Source: Rhodothermaceae bacterium (lineage in GTDB: Bacteria > Bacteroidota > Rhodothermia > Balneolales > Cyclonatronaceae). From it: a DNA stretch of 51,909 nt. Positions within the stretch are counted from its first letter, which is position 1, and the number at the start of each line of letters is the position of its first letter. The stretch covers positions 1-51,909 of the forward strand of contig JAIVHB010000142.1 of assembly GCA_020201275.1 (NCBI GenBank), written 5' to 3'. The notes beneath the pieces were generated by a model, which was not told the origin of the DNA, searched no databases, and worked only from the letters and a program-made list of their open reading frames with translations. This document shows positions 8,113 through 16,132 of the stretch, one piece after another. A program made the position numbers and the translations under genes.

Positions 8113-9288
8113 TCACATTATCCTGAAAACCATAAACTTCAAATACCCCGTCTCGGGCATAGCCGCGAGTATCGGGTGGTCGGCCGGCTGAAACGCCCGG
8201 TGCAGGATCACCGCCTTCCGGTTCCTTTTCTGCGCCGCCTCCATCACCGTGTCGAGAAAACGGTCTTCGCGGATGTGGTGCGAGCAGGACGCCGTGCACA
8301 ATATACCGCCCTCCTTCAGCGCCTTGATCGCCATGCCGTGCAGCTTGATGTAGCCTTTGAGGGCCGGAATGGCCGATTTTTTATTCCTTGCGAAGTTGGG
8401 CGGGTCCAGGTTGATCACATCGTACGGACCGCCGGCCCCGATCAGCTCGGGATGCTTCATCAGGTCGCCCTCCATGAAGGTGATCTTTCCGTCGAGGCCG
8501 TTCAGAACCGCGTTCTCCTTCGCCCGGGCCAGTGCCGGAGCGGAGATGTCGGCCGCCATCACTTCGCCCCCGGCAAGCGCCGCGTTCATCGCGAACCCGC
8601 CGTCGTTGCAAAACCCGTCGTACACTTTGTCGCCCTCGGTAACGAGATCGCGGAAAAAGCGCCTGTTCTCGCGCTGATCGATGTAGAACCCGGTTTTCTG
8701 TCCGCCGATAAGGTCCACCTTGTACGTGAGCCCGGATTCCTGGATCTCAAAACCAACTTCTTCCGCCTCGGGCACAGACCGAACATATTCGGGCAGCTCC
8801 TCAAGCGTGCGCTGGTAGGAGTCGTTGCGGAACAGGATGCCTTCCGGCTTCACGATATCCTGCAGCAGCTCGGTGATCAGGTCGAGGCGCTTTTCAAATC
8901 CGGCCGCGTTCACCTGAACGGTGAGCCAGTTTCCGATCCGGTCCACAATCAGGCCCGGCATCCCGTCGCTTTCGCCGTGGATCAGCCTCACGGCCCCGGC
9001 ACCCGGGAACAGCTTTTCCCTGAAACCCACGGCCGAACGGATTCGGGATGCGAACAGCTCGGCATCCTCCGGCGGCTTGCTGCGTGTGAGGATGCGCACC
9101 GCGATGAGTGCGTGGGGATGGTAAAAACCGAACCCGATCAGTTTGGTGTCGTTTCGGCGGACCTCCACCCAGTCGCCGACGCCGGGGGCGCCGATCATCG
9201 ATTCGATTTCGTTGCTGAACACCCAGTCGTGACCGTTCAGTACGCGTTTGTCTTTACCCCTTTTGAGGGTGATATGTGGGAGTGACAT
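8113..9288 (-). CDS. rlmI: Class I SAM-dependent rRNA methyltransferase (RlmI/YccW family)
   Basis: A 391-aa cytoplasmic methyltransferase of the COG1092 family. RlmI methylates a cytosine C5 in 23S rRNA. It opens with a PUA-type RNA-binding domain (LKRGKDKRVLNGHDWVFSNEIE). An EEHEA-like middle domain follows with RLIHGESDGMPGLIVDR. The Rossmann fold contains GGQKTGFYIDQRENRR, motif I-like VYDGFCNDGGFAMNAAL, and the DPPNFARNKK and TASCSHH motifs around the active site. The length is normal. The gene stops 8 nt before the composite repeat. The exact target base is inferred from the family. Confidence 0.87.
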   Translation of the reverse strand: MSLPHITLKRGKDKRVLNGHDWVFSNEIESMIGAPGVGDWVEVRRNDTKLIGFGFYHPHALIAVRILTRSKPPEDAELFASRIRSAVGFREKLFPGAGAVRLIHGESDGMPGLIVDRIGNWLTVQVNAAGFEKRLDLITELLQDIVKPEGILFRNDSYQRTLEELPEYVRSVPEAEEVGFEIQESGLTYKVDLIGGQKTGFYIDQRENRRFFRDLVTEGDKVYDGFCNDGGFAMNAALAGGEVMAADISAPALARAKENAVLNGLDGKITFMEGDLMKHPELIGAGGPYDVINLDPPNFARNKKSAIPALKGYIKLHGMAIKALKEGGILCTASCSHHIREDRFLDTVMEAAQKRNRKAVILHRAFQPADHPILAAMPETGYLKFMVFRIM

Positions 9289-9394
9289 TGTTTAGAAAAT
9301 GGTATAGGATGTGGGGAAAGCTGATGAGCGGATAAGCTCTCAGGCTGTTAAACTGCTGAGATAACGTGTCGGGATGAAAATGGGTACAGGTAAT

Positions 9395-10237
9395 TTATTC
9401 GCTTTTTTCCTTCTGATCGAAAAAATGGACATCCCGCTGCGGAAAAGGAATGGAGATGTCGTTCTCGTCGAAGGCGGTTTTAATGCGCTCCATATTGTCC
9501 CAGAACACGGGCCAGTAATCCGGGGTATTGCACCAGGCGCGCACCGACAGGTCGAGTGAGCTGTCGCCGAAATTGTTGAAAACGACCATGGGTTCGGGGT
9601 CTTTCAGTATCCGCTCATCCGTTTTGAGCATGGCCAGCAGCACCTCCCGGGCTTTCCCGATGTTATTGCCATAGCTGATACCAACGCTCATGTCCACCCG
9701 TCGGGTCTCCTTTTTGGTGAAATTTATGACGGCTGAGTTGGCGAGCTGCCCGTTCGGAATCGTAACGACCCGCAGGTCGAAGGTGCGCAGCTGGGTGTAG
9801 AGGATGTCGATGCGTTCGACCACACCGGTGTGGTCGCTCCCCTCGATCACGTCGTTCACCTTAAAGGGCTTGAACACAAGAATAATCACCCCACCGGCGA
9901 AATTGGCGAGGCTGCCCTGTAGCGCCAGTCCCACTGCAAGGCCGGCCGCACCGACCAGGGCGATAAGGGATGTGGTCTCAATGCCGATCATTCCGGCCAC
10001 AATCAGTATCAGGATCACTTTAAGCGTGATGCTGATGAGGCTGCCCAGAAATGTTTTCAGGGATGCATCAAACTCCGCTTTATCCATGCCCCGACGGGTA
10101 AGTCGGATAATAAATTTGATAATATAGAGTCCGGTAAAAAGGGTGATGAGGGCAAGGACGAGTGAGGGCCCGACTTCAAAGGCAAAATCGATCGCTTTTT
10201 CGGTAATAATGGTTAAGTCGTAATCTTCCGTTTGCAT
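9395..10237 (-). CDS. Small-conductance mechanosensitive channel (MscS family)
   Basis: A 280-aa inner-membrane channel that releases solutes on osmotic downshock. Three hydrophobic segments occupy about residues 20-110. The pore helix TM3 shows the Ala/Gly pattern AAGLAVGLALQGSLANFAGG. The MscS beta domain follows (VFKPFKVNDVIEGSDHTGVVERI, then TFDLRVVTIPNGQLANSAVINFT) and a C-terminal alpha/beta domain ending IPFPQRDVHFF, which is typical of the family. It is a short MscS like E. coli MscS, with no extra domains. It is probably monocistronic. Confidence 0.92.
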   Translation of the reverse strand: MQTEDYDLTIITEKAIDFAFEVGPSLVLALITLFTGLYIIKFIIRLTRRGMDKAEFDASLKTFLGSLISITLKVILILIVAGMIGIETTSLIALVGAAGLAVGLALQGSLANFAGGVIILVFKPFKVNDVIEGSDHTGVVERIDILYTQLRTFDLRVVTIPNGQLANSAVINFTKKETRRVDMSVGISYGNNIGKAREVLLAMLKTDERILKDPEPMVVFNNFGDSSLDLSVRAWCNTPDYWPVFWDNMERIKTAFDENDISIPFPQRDVHFFDQKEKSE

Positions 10238-10469
10238 ATGAACAATACTTTTATATTAGGTATGTAGGTATGGTGGCCTGGAAATCTCTAAAATAGGGCT
10301 TAATGTGCTGAATTCCACAGCCTTCGGGAAGGAGAACCGGCCCTTGCGGGAGATTCTGCGCATCCTGTAAAAAATTGTAAAAAAGCGATTTTTCCCATCC
10401 ATTGCAGTAGAAATATGTCTGCGCACCCCCTTTTTCTGTAAATTCCAATGGTGATCATCAAACATGCAG
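10238..10469. other. Gap between divergent mscS and GH97
   Basis: Together with the following repeat this is a gap of 397 nt with no convincing gene. It should hold the mscS promoter and the promoter of the PUL. A weak inverted pair is seen (CTTCGGGAAGGAGAACCGG region), but no clear riboswitch or operator. Confidence 0.4.
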
Positions 10470-10625
10470 CCTCATCAAACAGGCAGTCGCATCAGCAGAC
10501 AGTCGTATCAAACAGGCAGCCTCATCAAACAGGCAGTCGCATCAAGCAGACAGTCGTATCAAACAGGCAGTCGCATCAGCAGCAGGCAGACACATCAGCA
10601 GCAGGCAGACACATCAGCAGGAAGA
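10470..10625 (+). repeat. Imperfect tandem array (units of about 15-17 nt) abutting GH97
   Basis: Roughly ten copies of GCAGTCGCATCA-type units, each followed by AACAG, GCAGA or GCAGCAG; the right end is GCAGGCAGACACATCA repeated twice. Several unit lengths are multiples of three, so the GH97 frame stays open through it back to 10464. The translated repeat (HQTGSRIS, QSYQTGS) has no resemblance to GH97 or to a signal peptide. The array ends about 10 nt before the likely GH97 start codon. Confidence 0.85.
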
Positions 10626-10634
10626 ACCGAAAAA

Positions 10635-12641
10635 ATGGAACCATATAGACAACCGATAAACGAGATCCGGTTCAACCTGAAAGAGGGCGTTCCGTCGTAT
10701 TCCGTAACGCGTCTGGGTACAGACGTGATCCTGGATTCGCGCCTCGGCCTGGAACTGCAGAACCGGGCCCACCTTGACGGCAATTTCCGTATTGAGCATC
10801 ATGAAATCAGTGATTTTGACGAAACCTGGGAGCAGGTGTGGGGAGAGAAACGGTTTATCAGTAATCAATACAGGGAGTTACGTGTAGACCTGGCCGGCAT
10901 CGAACCGGACGGCCGGAGACTCACGGTCGTATTCAGGGCGTTCGACGACGGGATCGGTTTCCGCTATGAGGTTCCCGGCATTGATGGCCCGGCCGACTTC
11001 AATATTATGGATGAACTCACCGAGTTTGCCCTGTCCGGAGATCATCAGGCATGGTACATCAAGGCCTACCAGTGGAACCGGTATGAATACCTGACCCGCA
11101 ACACACCGGTCTCTGCTGCCGACACAGTACAGACCCCGATTACCATGAAAACCACCGACGGTCTGTACCTGAGCATCCACCAGGCAGCCCTGACCGACTA
11201 CTCCACCATGACGCTCGAGCGGACCGGCGAAAACCTGTTCAAGGCTAATCTCATACCGTGGGCCGACGGTGTGAGGGTGCGTGCCACCGCACCGATGAAA
11301 ACGCCCTGGCGTACCATCCAGATTGCAGACAACCCGGCCGGTCTTATTACGTCACACCTCATCCTGAATCTGAATGAGCCCAATAAAATTGAGGATACAT
11401 CCTGGATCGAACCAGCCAGATATGTTGGGATATGGTGGGGGATGCACCTGGATAAATACACATGGTCGCCTGGTGAAAAACTGGGTGCCACCACAGAAAA
11501 CGCCATGCGCTACATCGATTTTGCCGCGAAATACGGATTCCGGCACGTGTTGGTGGAAGGGTGGAATCCCGGCTGGGACGATGACTGGTTCGCCAGCGGA
11601 GTGGTTTTCGATTTCACACGGCCCATCGACGAATTTGACCTCGAAAAAGTAGCCGGATACGCCAGGGAGAAGGGCCTCCGTCTCATGGGACATCACGAAA
11701 CATCGGCCAGCGTGGCCCATTATGAAGGCCAGATGGAAGAAGCGTTTGCTCTGTACGAAAGGCTGGGTGTTCGGGCTGTCAAAACCGGTTATGTGGGCCA
11801 CGGCACGGAAATTTTCTGGACAGATGAAAATGGCGACAAGCAATACGAATGGCACCACGGCCAGCACATGGTGCGCCATCACCAGAAAGTGGTCGAGCTT
11901 GCAGCACGACATAAAATCTCCCTCAATGTTCATGAAGGACTTATGGATACAGGTCTGCGTCGTACCTGGCCCAACCTGATGACCCGTGAAGTAGCCCGCG
12001 GCCAGGAATACAATGCCTGGGGCGAAAGCGATGAGTTGTGGGCGGGGCGGAGCAATCCCCCCGATCATGTAGTTACAATCCCTTTCACCCGGATGCTCGC
12101 CGGACCGTTCGATTACACGCCGGGAGTTCTGCAGCTCACATTTCCCGAATACAAACCCGATAACCGTGTGAATCATACCACTGCCAAAGAACTGGCACTG
12201 TACGTGATCATCTACAGTCCGCTGCAAATGGCCGCGGATTTACCCGAAAATTATGAAAATCACCTGGAACCGTTCCGTTTCATCCGCGAAGTACCCACCG
12301 ACTGGCACGATACGCGGGTGCTGCATGCCGATATAGGAAATTATCTGACTATTGTGCGAAAAGACCGCAACAGCGACGACTGGTACCTCGGAAGTGTTAC
12401 CGATGAATACGGGCGCGTGCTGGAAGCCCCGCTGCATTTTCTCGACCCGGGCAGGAATTACACTGCCATAATCTACCGTGACGGAGATGACACCAACTGG
12501 GAAACCAACCCGTTCGAACATGTGATCGAAGAGAAACAGGTCACATCCGACGACACGCTTATCCTGCGGCTTGCGTCCGGCGGGGGCCAGGCAATCCGGT
12601 TTGTTGCCGGCGATGAAAGAAATGCCGGTGATGTAAGGTAA
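10635..12641 (+). CDS. Glycoside hydrolase family 97 (alpha-glucosidase, SusB-like)
   Basis: GH97 enzymes hydrolyse alpha-glucosides (inverting, SusB-like) or alpha-galactosides (retaining). From ATG 10635 (AGGAAG 10 nt upstream) the protein is 668 aa. It has an N-terminal beta-supersandwich (RFNLKEGVPSYSV, SRLGLEL), a TIM barrel (YVGIWWGMHLDKYTW, HVLVEGWNPGWDDDW), and a C-terminal beta domain. Around residues 382-388 it reads VKTGYVG, with Gly where retaining members have a nucleophile Asp. Glu434 in NVHEG and Glu458 in RGQEYNAW suit the inverting type. That assignment is from memory of the family. No signal peptide is encoded; an upstream tandem repeat occupies that place. It heads the PUL and lies 99 nt before the sigma gene. 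Confidence 0.88.
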   Translation: MEPYRQPINEIRFNLKEGVPSYSVTRLGTDVILDSRLGLELQNRAHLDGNFRIEHHEISDFDETWEQVWGEKRFISNQYRELRVDLAGIEPDGRRLTVVFRAFDDGIGFRYEVPGIDGPADFNIMDELTEFALSGDHQAWYIKAYQWNRYEYLTRNTPVSAADTVQTPITMKTTDGLYLSIHQAALTDYSTMTLERTGENLFKANLIPWADGVRVRATAPMKTPWRTIQIADNPAGLITSHLILNLNEPNKIEDTSWIEPARYVGIWWGMHLDKYTWSPGEKLGATTENAMRYIDFAAKYGFRHVLVEGWNPGWDDDWFASGVVFDFTRPIDEFDLEKVAGYAREKGLRLMGHHETSASVAHYEGQMEEAFALYERLGVRAVKTGYVGHGTEIFWTDENGDKQYEWHHGQHMVRHHQKVVELAARHKISLNVHEGLMDTGLRRTWPNLMTREVARGQEYNAWGESDELWAGRSNPPDHVVTIPFTRMLAGPFDYTPGVLQLTFPEYKPDNRVNHTTAKELALYVIIYSPLQMAADLPENYENHLEPFRFIREVPTDWHDTRVLHADIGNYLTIVRKDRNSDDWYLGSVTDEYGRVLEAPLHFLDPGRNYTAIIYRDGDDTNWETNPFEHVIEEKQVTSDDTLILRLASGGGQAIRFVAGDERNAGDVR

Positions 12642-12740
12642 TGTGTTCCAATATGTTGTAAGTTAAATACATGCTGATCAGTTGCACCCCCGCCCGATAA
12701 ACGGCGAGGAGATGAACCGAATAATTATAAAGGAAGTGTT

Positions 12741-13283
12741 TTGATATCCCGATCTGTACCAGCCGGGACCGGTGCCGGATTCCATGCCGACGGGGAGCTG
12801 TGGGAGCTTTTCAAATCGGGGGACAAAAGTGCGTTTCAGACAATCTACGAGTCGCACGCAGACGCTTTATATAACTACGGGATGAATTTTGGCGGGGATG
12901 ATTGTGAGGTCAGGGAATGCATACAGGATCTGTTCGTCGAAATCTGGAACCGGAAGGACTATCTGGGCCGGACGGATAACATCCGCTACTATCTGCTGAA
13001 ATCACTGAGGCGCAGGATATTTGCCAGCCAGAAGGAACAGAAAAAATGGTTGTTCGACGACCAGGGCGAGAATTACGGCATCATCAGCCTGCTGAACCGG
13101 CGCTCACTGGAGACGTTTAATGAAAGTGAATACAGCGGGGAGGATATCAGGAAGAAATTGACATCAGCAGTCGAAAATTTGCCTCTCAGACAAAAGGAAG
13201 CGCTTTTCCATATCTATGTTCACTTGTTCCCTAATTCAAAGCATGCTAACACCCACCTCGTTCTCACCAATAAAATTGTATAA
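12741..13283 (+). pseudogene. FecI-type ECF sigma factor, truncated in region 4
   Basis: The TTG at 12741 follows AGGAAG at 12731-12736. Region 2 is clear (LWELFKSGDKSAFQTIYESHADALYNYG, then CIQDLFVEIWNRKDYL and the DNA-melting part NIRYYLLKSLRRRIF). Region 4 starts normally (SAVENLPLRQKEALFHIYV) but the helix-turn-helix that reads the -35 box is absent. At that point the sequence changes to the dispersed repeat at 13217-13251 and the frame ends 30 residues later in unrelated sequence. FecI-type factors normally run about 180-200 aa with an intact SYEEIA-type helix. It would probably be unable to recognise promoters. It belongs with the FecR gene two genes downstream. Confidence 0.8.
13217..13251 (+). 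repeat. Dispersed repeat that truncates the sigma factor
   Basis: 35-nt inverted copy of 771-805 with one mismatch. It begins TGTTCACT TGTTCCCT, two octamer units of the TGTTCNNN family, then AATTCAAAGCATGCTAACA. Its left edge coincides with the loss of sigma homology. Confidence 0.85.
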
Positions 13284-13389
13284 CAAAATCTTTCTCCCTG
13301 CAGTAGAAAAAAGCCCTTTTCTCTCCTTTCATCTTATACAGGGTGAATGCCCGGTAAAGTAACAACTCAATTTAATACGGAGATCAAAC

Positions 13390-14856
13390 ATGGAACGTAC
13401 CAGACTACGATTAATGCCGGGTTTATATCTGCTGATGGTATCGGCAATTCTTTTCACGGCCGCATCCGGCGTGTATGCACAAAATCTTCCGCCCTACGAA
13501 AATCTATATATGATCGGAGATGCGTCACCCTCGGGCTGGAGCATCACCAATCCCATGCCCTTTCAACAGGATGCTGAAGATCCATGGATCTTCACCTATT
13601 CCGGCCACATGTTCTCCGGCGAATTCAAGATCCTGACATTCACCGGCGGCGATTGGTGCGACGAAGAAGACTGGATCAGGCCTCCGTCCATGCACCCACC
13701 TCTCGAAGATACCGCCTATATCATTACCACAGGCTGCCCGCCCGAAGAAGAAGATTACAAGTGGAAACTTGAAGACCAACAGCTCAGCGATTATACAATT
13801 ACCGTAAATCTGCGTGATGAAACCATCACTATTGTGAACAACGGAGCCATCAATGTGCCTTACGAAAGCCTCTACCTGGCAGGGAACGCTACCACCGGCG
13901 GCTGGGATAACCCCGTTATGATGGAGCGTGATGAAAACCTGCCATGGATTTTCCGTTTCAGCGGTTTTCTTCTTTTCGGCGAATTTAATGTAAAAACATT
14001 TACAGGCGATTCATGCGACGGTGACTGGATCCGCCCACCGTCCAATCATCCGCCCCTCGATAATACGGAATACATCATCACCAAAGGATGCCTTGCGCCT
14101 GCTTTGGATTACAGATGGCGGATAACAAATGACCAGGTCGGTGATTACAAAATAACCGTCAACCTTCAGGATGAAACCATCGTGATAACCCGGGATGTGA
14201 CGGATCCCAATGAACCGACAATTTTCGACATGTTCCTGGTAGGCGATGCCACCCCCGGCGGATGGAGCCTCGGCGAACAGACACCAATGCTGGTAGACAG
14301 TGAAAATCCATTCATTTTCAGCTGGACAGGCGATCTGGTACCCGGGGAATTCAAGATTAAAACCTATACAGAAAACGACTGGTGCGGCGGCGACTGGATC
14401 CATCCGCTGGAACATGGGCAGGCATTTCAGCTAACCGATTTTGAAATACTTGCCGGATGCGGCACAGAGGACAGGAAATGGGTGGTCTCGGAAGAGAGTG
14501 CCGGCTCCTTTACGATAACTGTTAACCTGGAAGAAGATGTGATCATCTTTAACGGCGATGCCCTGAGCATCGATGAGAATAACAGCATCCCCGGGTACTA
14601 TGCCTTGAACCAGAACTATCCTAATCCATTTAATCCGTCGACGGTAATCAGTTTTCAACTACCGGTGAACAGCGATGTGCGTCTCGAGGTATTTGACATC
14701 ACAGGCCGCAGTGTCTCTGTTCTTGTAGACGGTATGCTTGCTTCGGGAAGGCATGATGCGAGATTCGACGCCAGCAGTCTGGCCAGCGGTCTGTATCTGT
14801 ACCGGCTGAGCGCCGGAACCTTTTCGCGGACCAGAAAACTGATGCTCATCCGCTAA
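13390..14856 (+). CDS. Secreted SusE/SusF-like carbohydrate-binding protein with T9SS sorting domain
   Basis: A 488-aa exported protein with a signal peptide cleaved near GVYA (residue 30). Three tandem modules of about 115-125 aa follow (about 37-151, 159-275 and 283-402). Each opens with a LYLxGxATxGGW-type strand, then WIFxxSG..xGEFKxxTFTG, WIRPP or DWIHP, and TITVNLxDETI. This pattern is shared by SusE/SusF starch-binding modules, whose Trp residues stack on glucans. Residues about 415-488 are a type A T9SS sorting domain (NYPNPFNPST, then FDITGRSV, SGLYLYRLSAG). It should therefore be surface-anchored or released, unlike classical lipoprotein SusE. It sits between the sigma and FecR genes, an unusual place. 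The ligand is inferred from context. Confidence 0.82.
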   Translation: MERTRLRLMPGLYLLMVSAILFTAASGVYAQNLPPYENLYMIGDASPSGWSITNPMPFQQDAEDPWIFTYSGHMFSGEFKILTFTGGDWCDEEDWIRPPSMHPPLEDTAYIITTGCPPEEEDYKWKLEDQQLSDYTITVNLRDETITIVNNGAINVPYESLYLAGNATTGGWDNPVMMERDENLPWIFRFSGFLLFGEFNVKTFTGDSCDGDWIRPPSNHPPLDNTEYIITKGCLAPALDYRWRITNDQVGDYKITVNLQDETIVITRDVTDPNEPTIFDMFLVGDATPGGWSLGEQTPMLVDSENPFIFSWTGDLVPGEFKIKTYTENDWCGGDWIHPLEHGQAFQLTDFEILAGCGTEDRKWVVSEESAGSFTITVNLEEDVIIFNGDALSIDENNSIPGYYALNQNYPNPFNPSTVISFQLPVNSDVRLEVFDITGRSVSVLVDGMLASGRHDARFDASSLASGLYLYRLSAGTFSRTRKLMLIR

Positions 14857-14866
14857 GCAGTTTCAT

Positions 14867-14906
14867 CATTGCAGGATGTCTCTCGACAGGGAGGGATCCT
14901 GCAATG
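14867..14906 (+). terminator. Hairpin after the SusE-like gene (weak terminator)
   Basis: CATTGCAGGAT (14867-14877) and ATCCTGCAATG (14896-14906) make a perfect 11-bp stem with an 18-nt loop, 11 nt after the stop codon. There is no T-run, so it may attenuate transcription or protect mRNA. The remaining gap to FecR (14907-15071) likely holds a promoter. Confidence 0.55.
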
Positions 14907-15071
14907 TTAACTTCAGTACCATGTATTCAGATGAGGTTTTCCCAATGATTACCCGATAATCTCGATGAGTACCCGAATTGAAATAACTGAAAATTCACGG
15001 AAATCTGACCTTAAATAACTTCCACATTCCTCTTTCTACATGCCCCATATTACCTGTCAATTGATACTGAA

Positions 15072-16121
15072 ATGAACTATAGAGACTATAATGTTGGTGA
15101 TTTTGCCCAGGACAAGTGCTTCCGGGAATGGGTAAATTCCGAAAATGCCGAATCCGACGATTTCTGGAACCGGTGGATGGCGGAAAATCCGGATAAAATC
15201 CCCCTGATCAACGAAGCGAGGGTAATTGTGAGTAACATGGAGTTCAGGGAATTCTCTCTGGGTTCAGCCGGAAAAGATAAGCTGTGGGAACAGATCAGGC
15301 ACGAAACGGAACAACCTGCGCAGAAGAATGTCCCCATCCGGTACCTCAACATTGCCCGCTACCGGCGCGAGAACACCGGAATCCGCTTTAACGTGAGGCA
15401 ATTCGCTGCTGCGGCAGCGGTGTTGCTGATGATGTCCCTGTTCGCTTTCTGGCTGATGCAGCCGGGTGGAACCATTGAAGAACTTGTGTACAGTACAGGT
15501 TTTGGGGAGACCCGTGAAATTGTGCTTCAGGACGGGTCAGTTGCCATCCTTAACGCCAATACCACCATCAGAATGCAAAGCAACTGGGCTGCAGGCCGCG
15601 ACCGTGAGGTCTGGCTTGATGGAGAAGCATTTTTCGATGTCAGCCGGAATGAAGATCAAAAGCGGTTTACAGTGTATGCAGGAACTGTCGGCGCCCAGGT
15701 TCTGGGGACCGAATTCAATGTGTACAGCAGATCCGGCAAAACGTTTGTCGAGCTCGCTTCTGGCCGGCTGATGCTTAACGACAGCATAACCCGGATACCG
15801 GTCGAAATGGAGCCGGGCGACAAAGTGACCTACGCCGACGGGTATGTAACACCGATCCGGTCGAGATTCTATATTGAGGAAGTCGCGTCCTGGAAAGACA
15901 ATCTGCTCGTCTTCCGCAGAACATCACTGGCCGAGATTGCAGAATTGCTGAAATCAAACTACGACCTGGATGTGATCTTCGAAGACACCTCCATAGCTGA
16001 TTACAATTTTACGGGTACGGTACCCGCCGACGACCCCGGTGTACTGTTTGAAACCCTCGCGTTAACGTTCGATCTGACTATCGAGCGCAGCGAAAACACG
16101 GTTATAATCCAAAACGACTAA
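15072..16121 (+). CDS. FecR family anti-sigma factor/transducer
   Basis: An inner-membrane regulator (349 aa) that passes a signal from a SusC receptor to its sigma factor. The cytoplasmic N-terminal part (about 1-110) binds sigma. A single membrane helix, FAAAAAVLLMMSLFAFWLM, lies around residues 116-135. The periplasmic FecR domain follows (ETREIVLQDGSVAILNANTTIR, then VWLDGEAFFDV and VLGTEFNVYS). A DUF4974/STN-like C-terminus ends it (TSLAEIAELLKSNYDLDVIFED). It precedes susC by 11 nt. Its expected partner sigma at 12741 is truncated, so the pathway may be cut unless another sigma serves it. Confidence 0.9.
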   Translation: MNYRDYNVGDFAQDKCFREWVNSENAESDDFWNRWMAENPDKIPLINEARVIVSNMEFREFSLGSAGKDKLWEQIRHETEQPAQKNVPIRYLNIARYRRENTGIRFNVRQFAAAAAVLLMMSLFAFWLMQPGGTIEELVYSTGFGETREIVLQDGSVAILNANTTIRMQSNWAAGRDREVWLDGEAFFDVSRNEDQKRFTVYAGTVGAQVLGTEFNVYSRSGKTFVELASGRLMLNDSITRIPVEMEPGDKVTYADGYVTPIRSRFYIEEVASWKDNLLVFRRTSLAEIAELLKSNYDLDVIFEDTSIADYNFTGTVPADDPGVLFETLALTFDLTIERSENTVIIQND

Positions 16122-16132
16122 CAGTCAAACCC

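Noticed and set aside
8176-9285. Long open frame opposite rlmI
   Set aside because: Antisense shadow of a well-conserved methyltransferase in GC-rich DNA; its protein has no recognisable pattern. Similar shadows opposite dacB (2334-3443) and LD-carboxypeptidase (3883-4848) are rejected for the same reason.
10464-10634. Longer GH97 start inside the tandem repeat
   Set aside because: The added 57 residues are translated repeat without signal-peptide features, and ATG 10635 has AGGAAG at good spacing. The shorter start is preferred.
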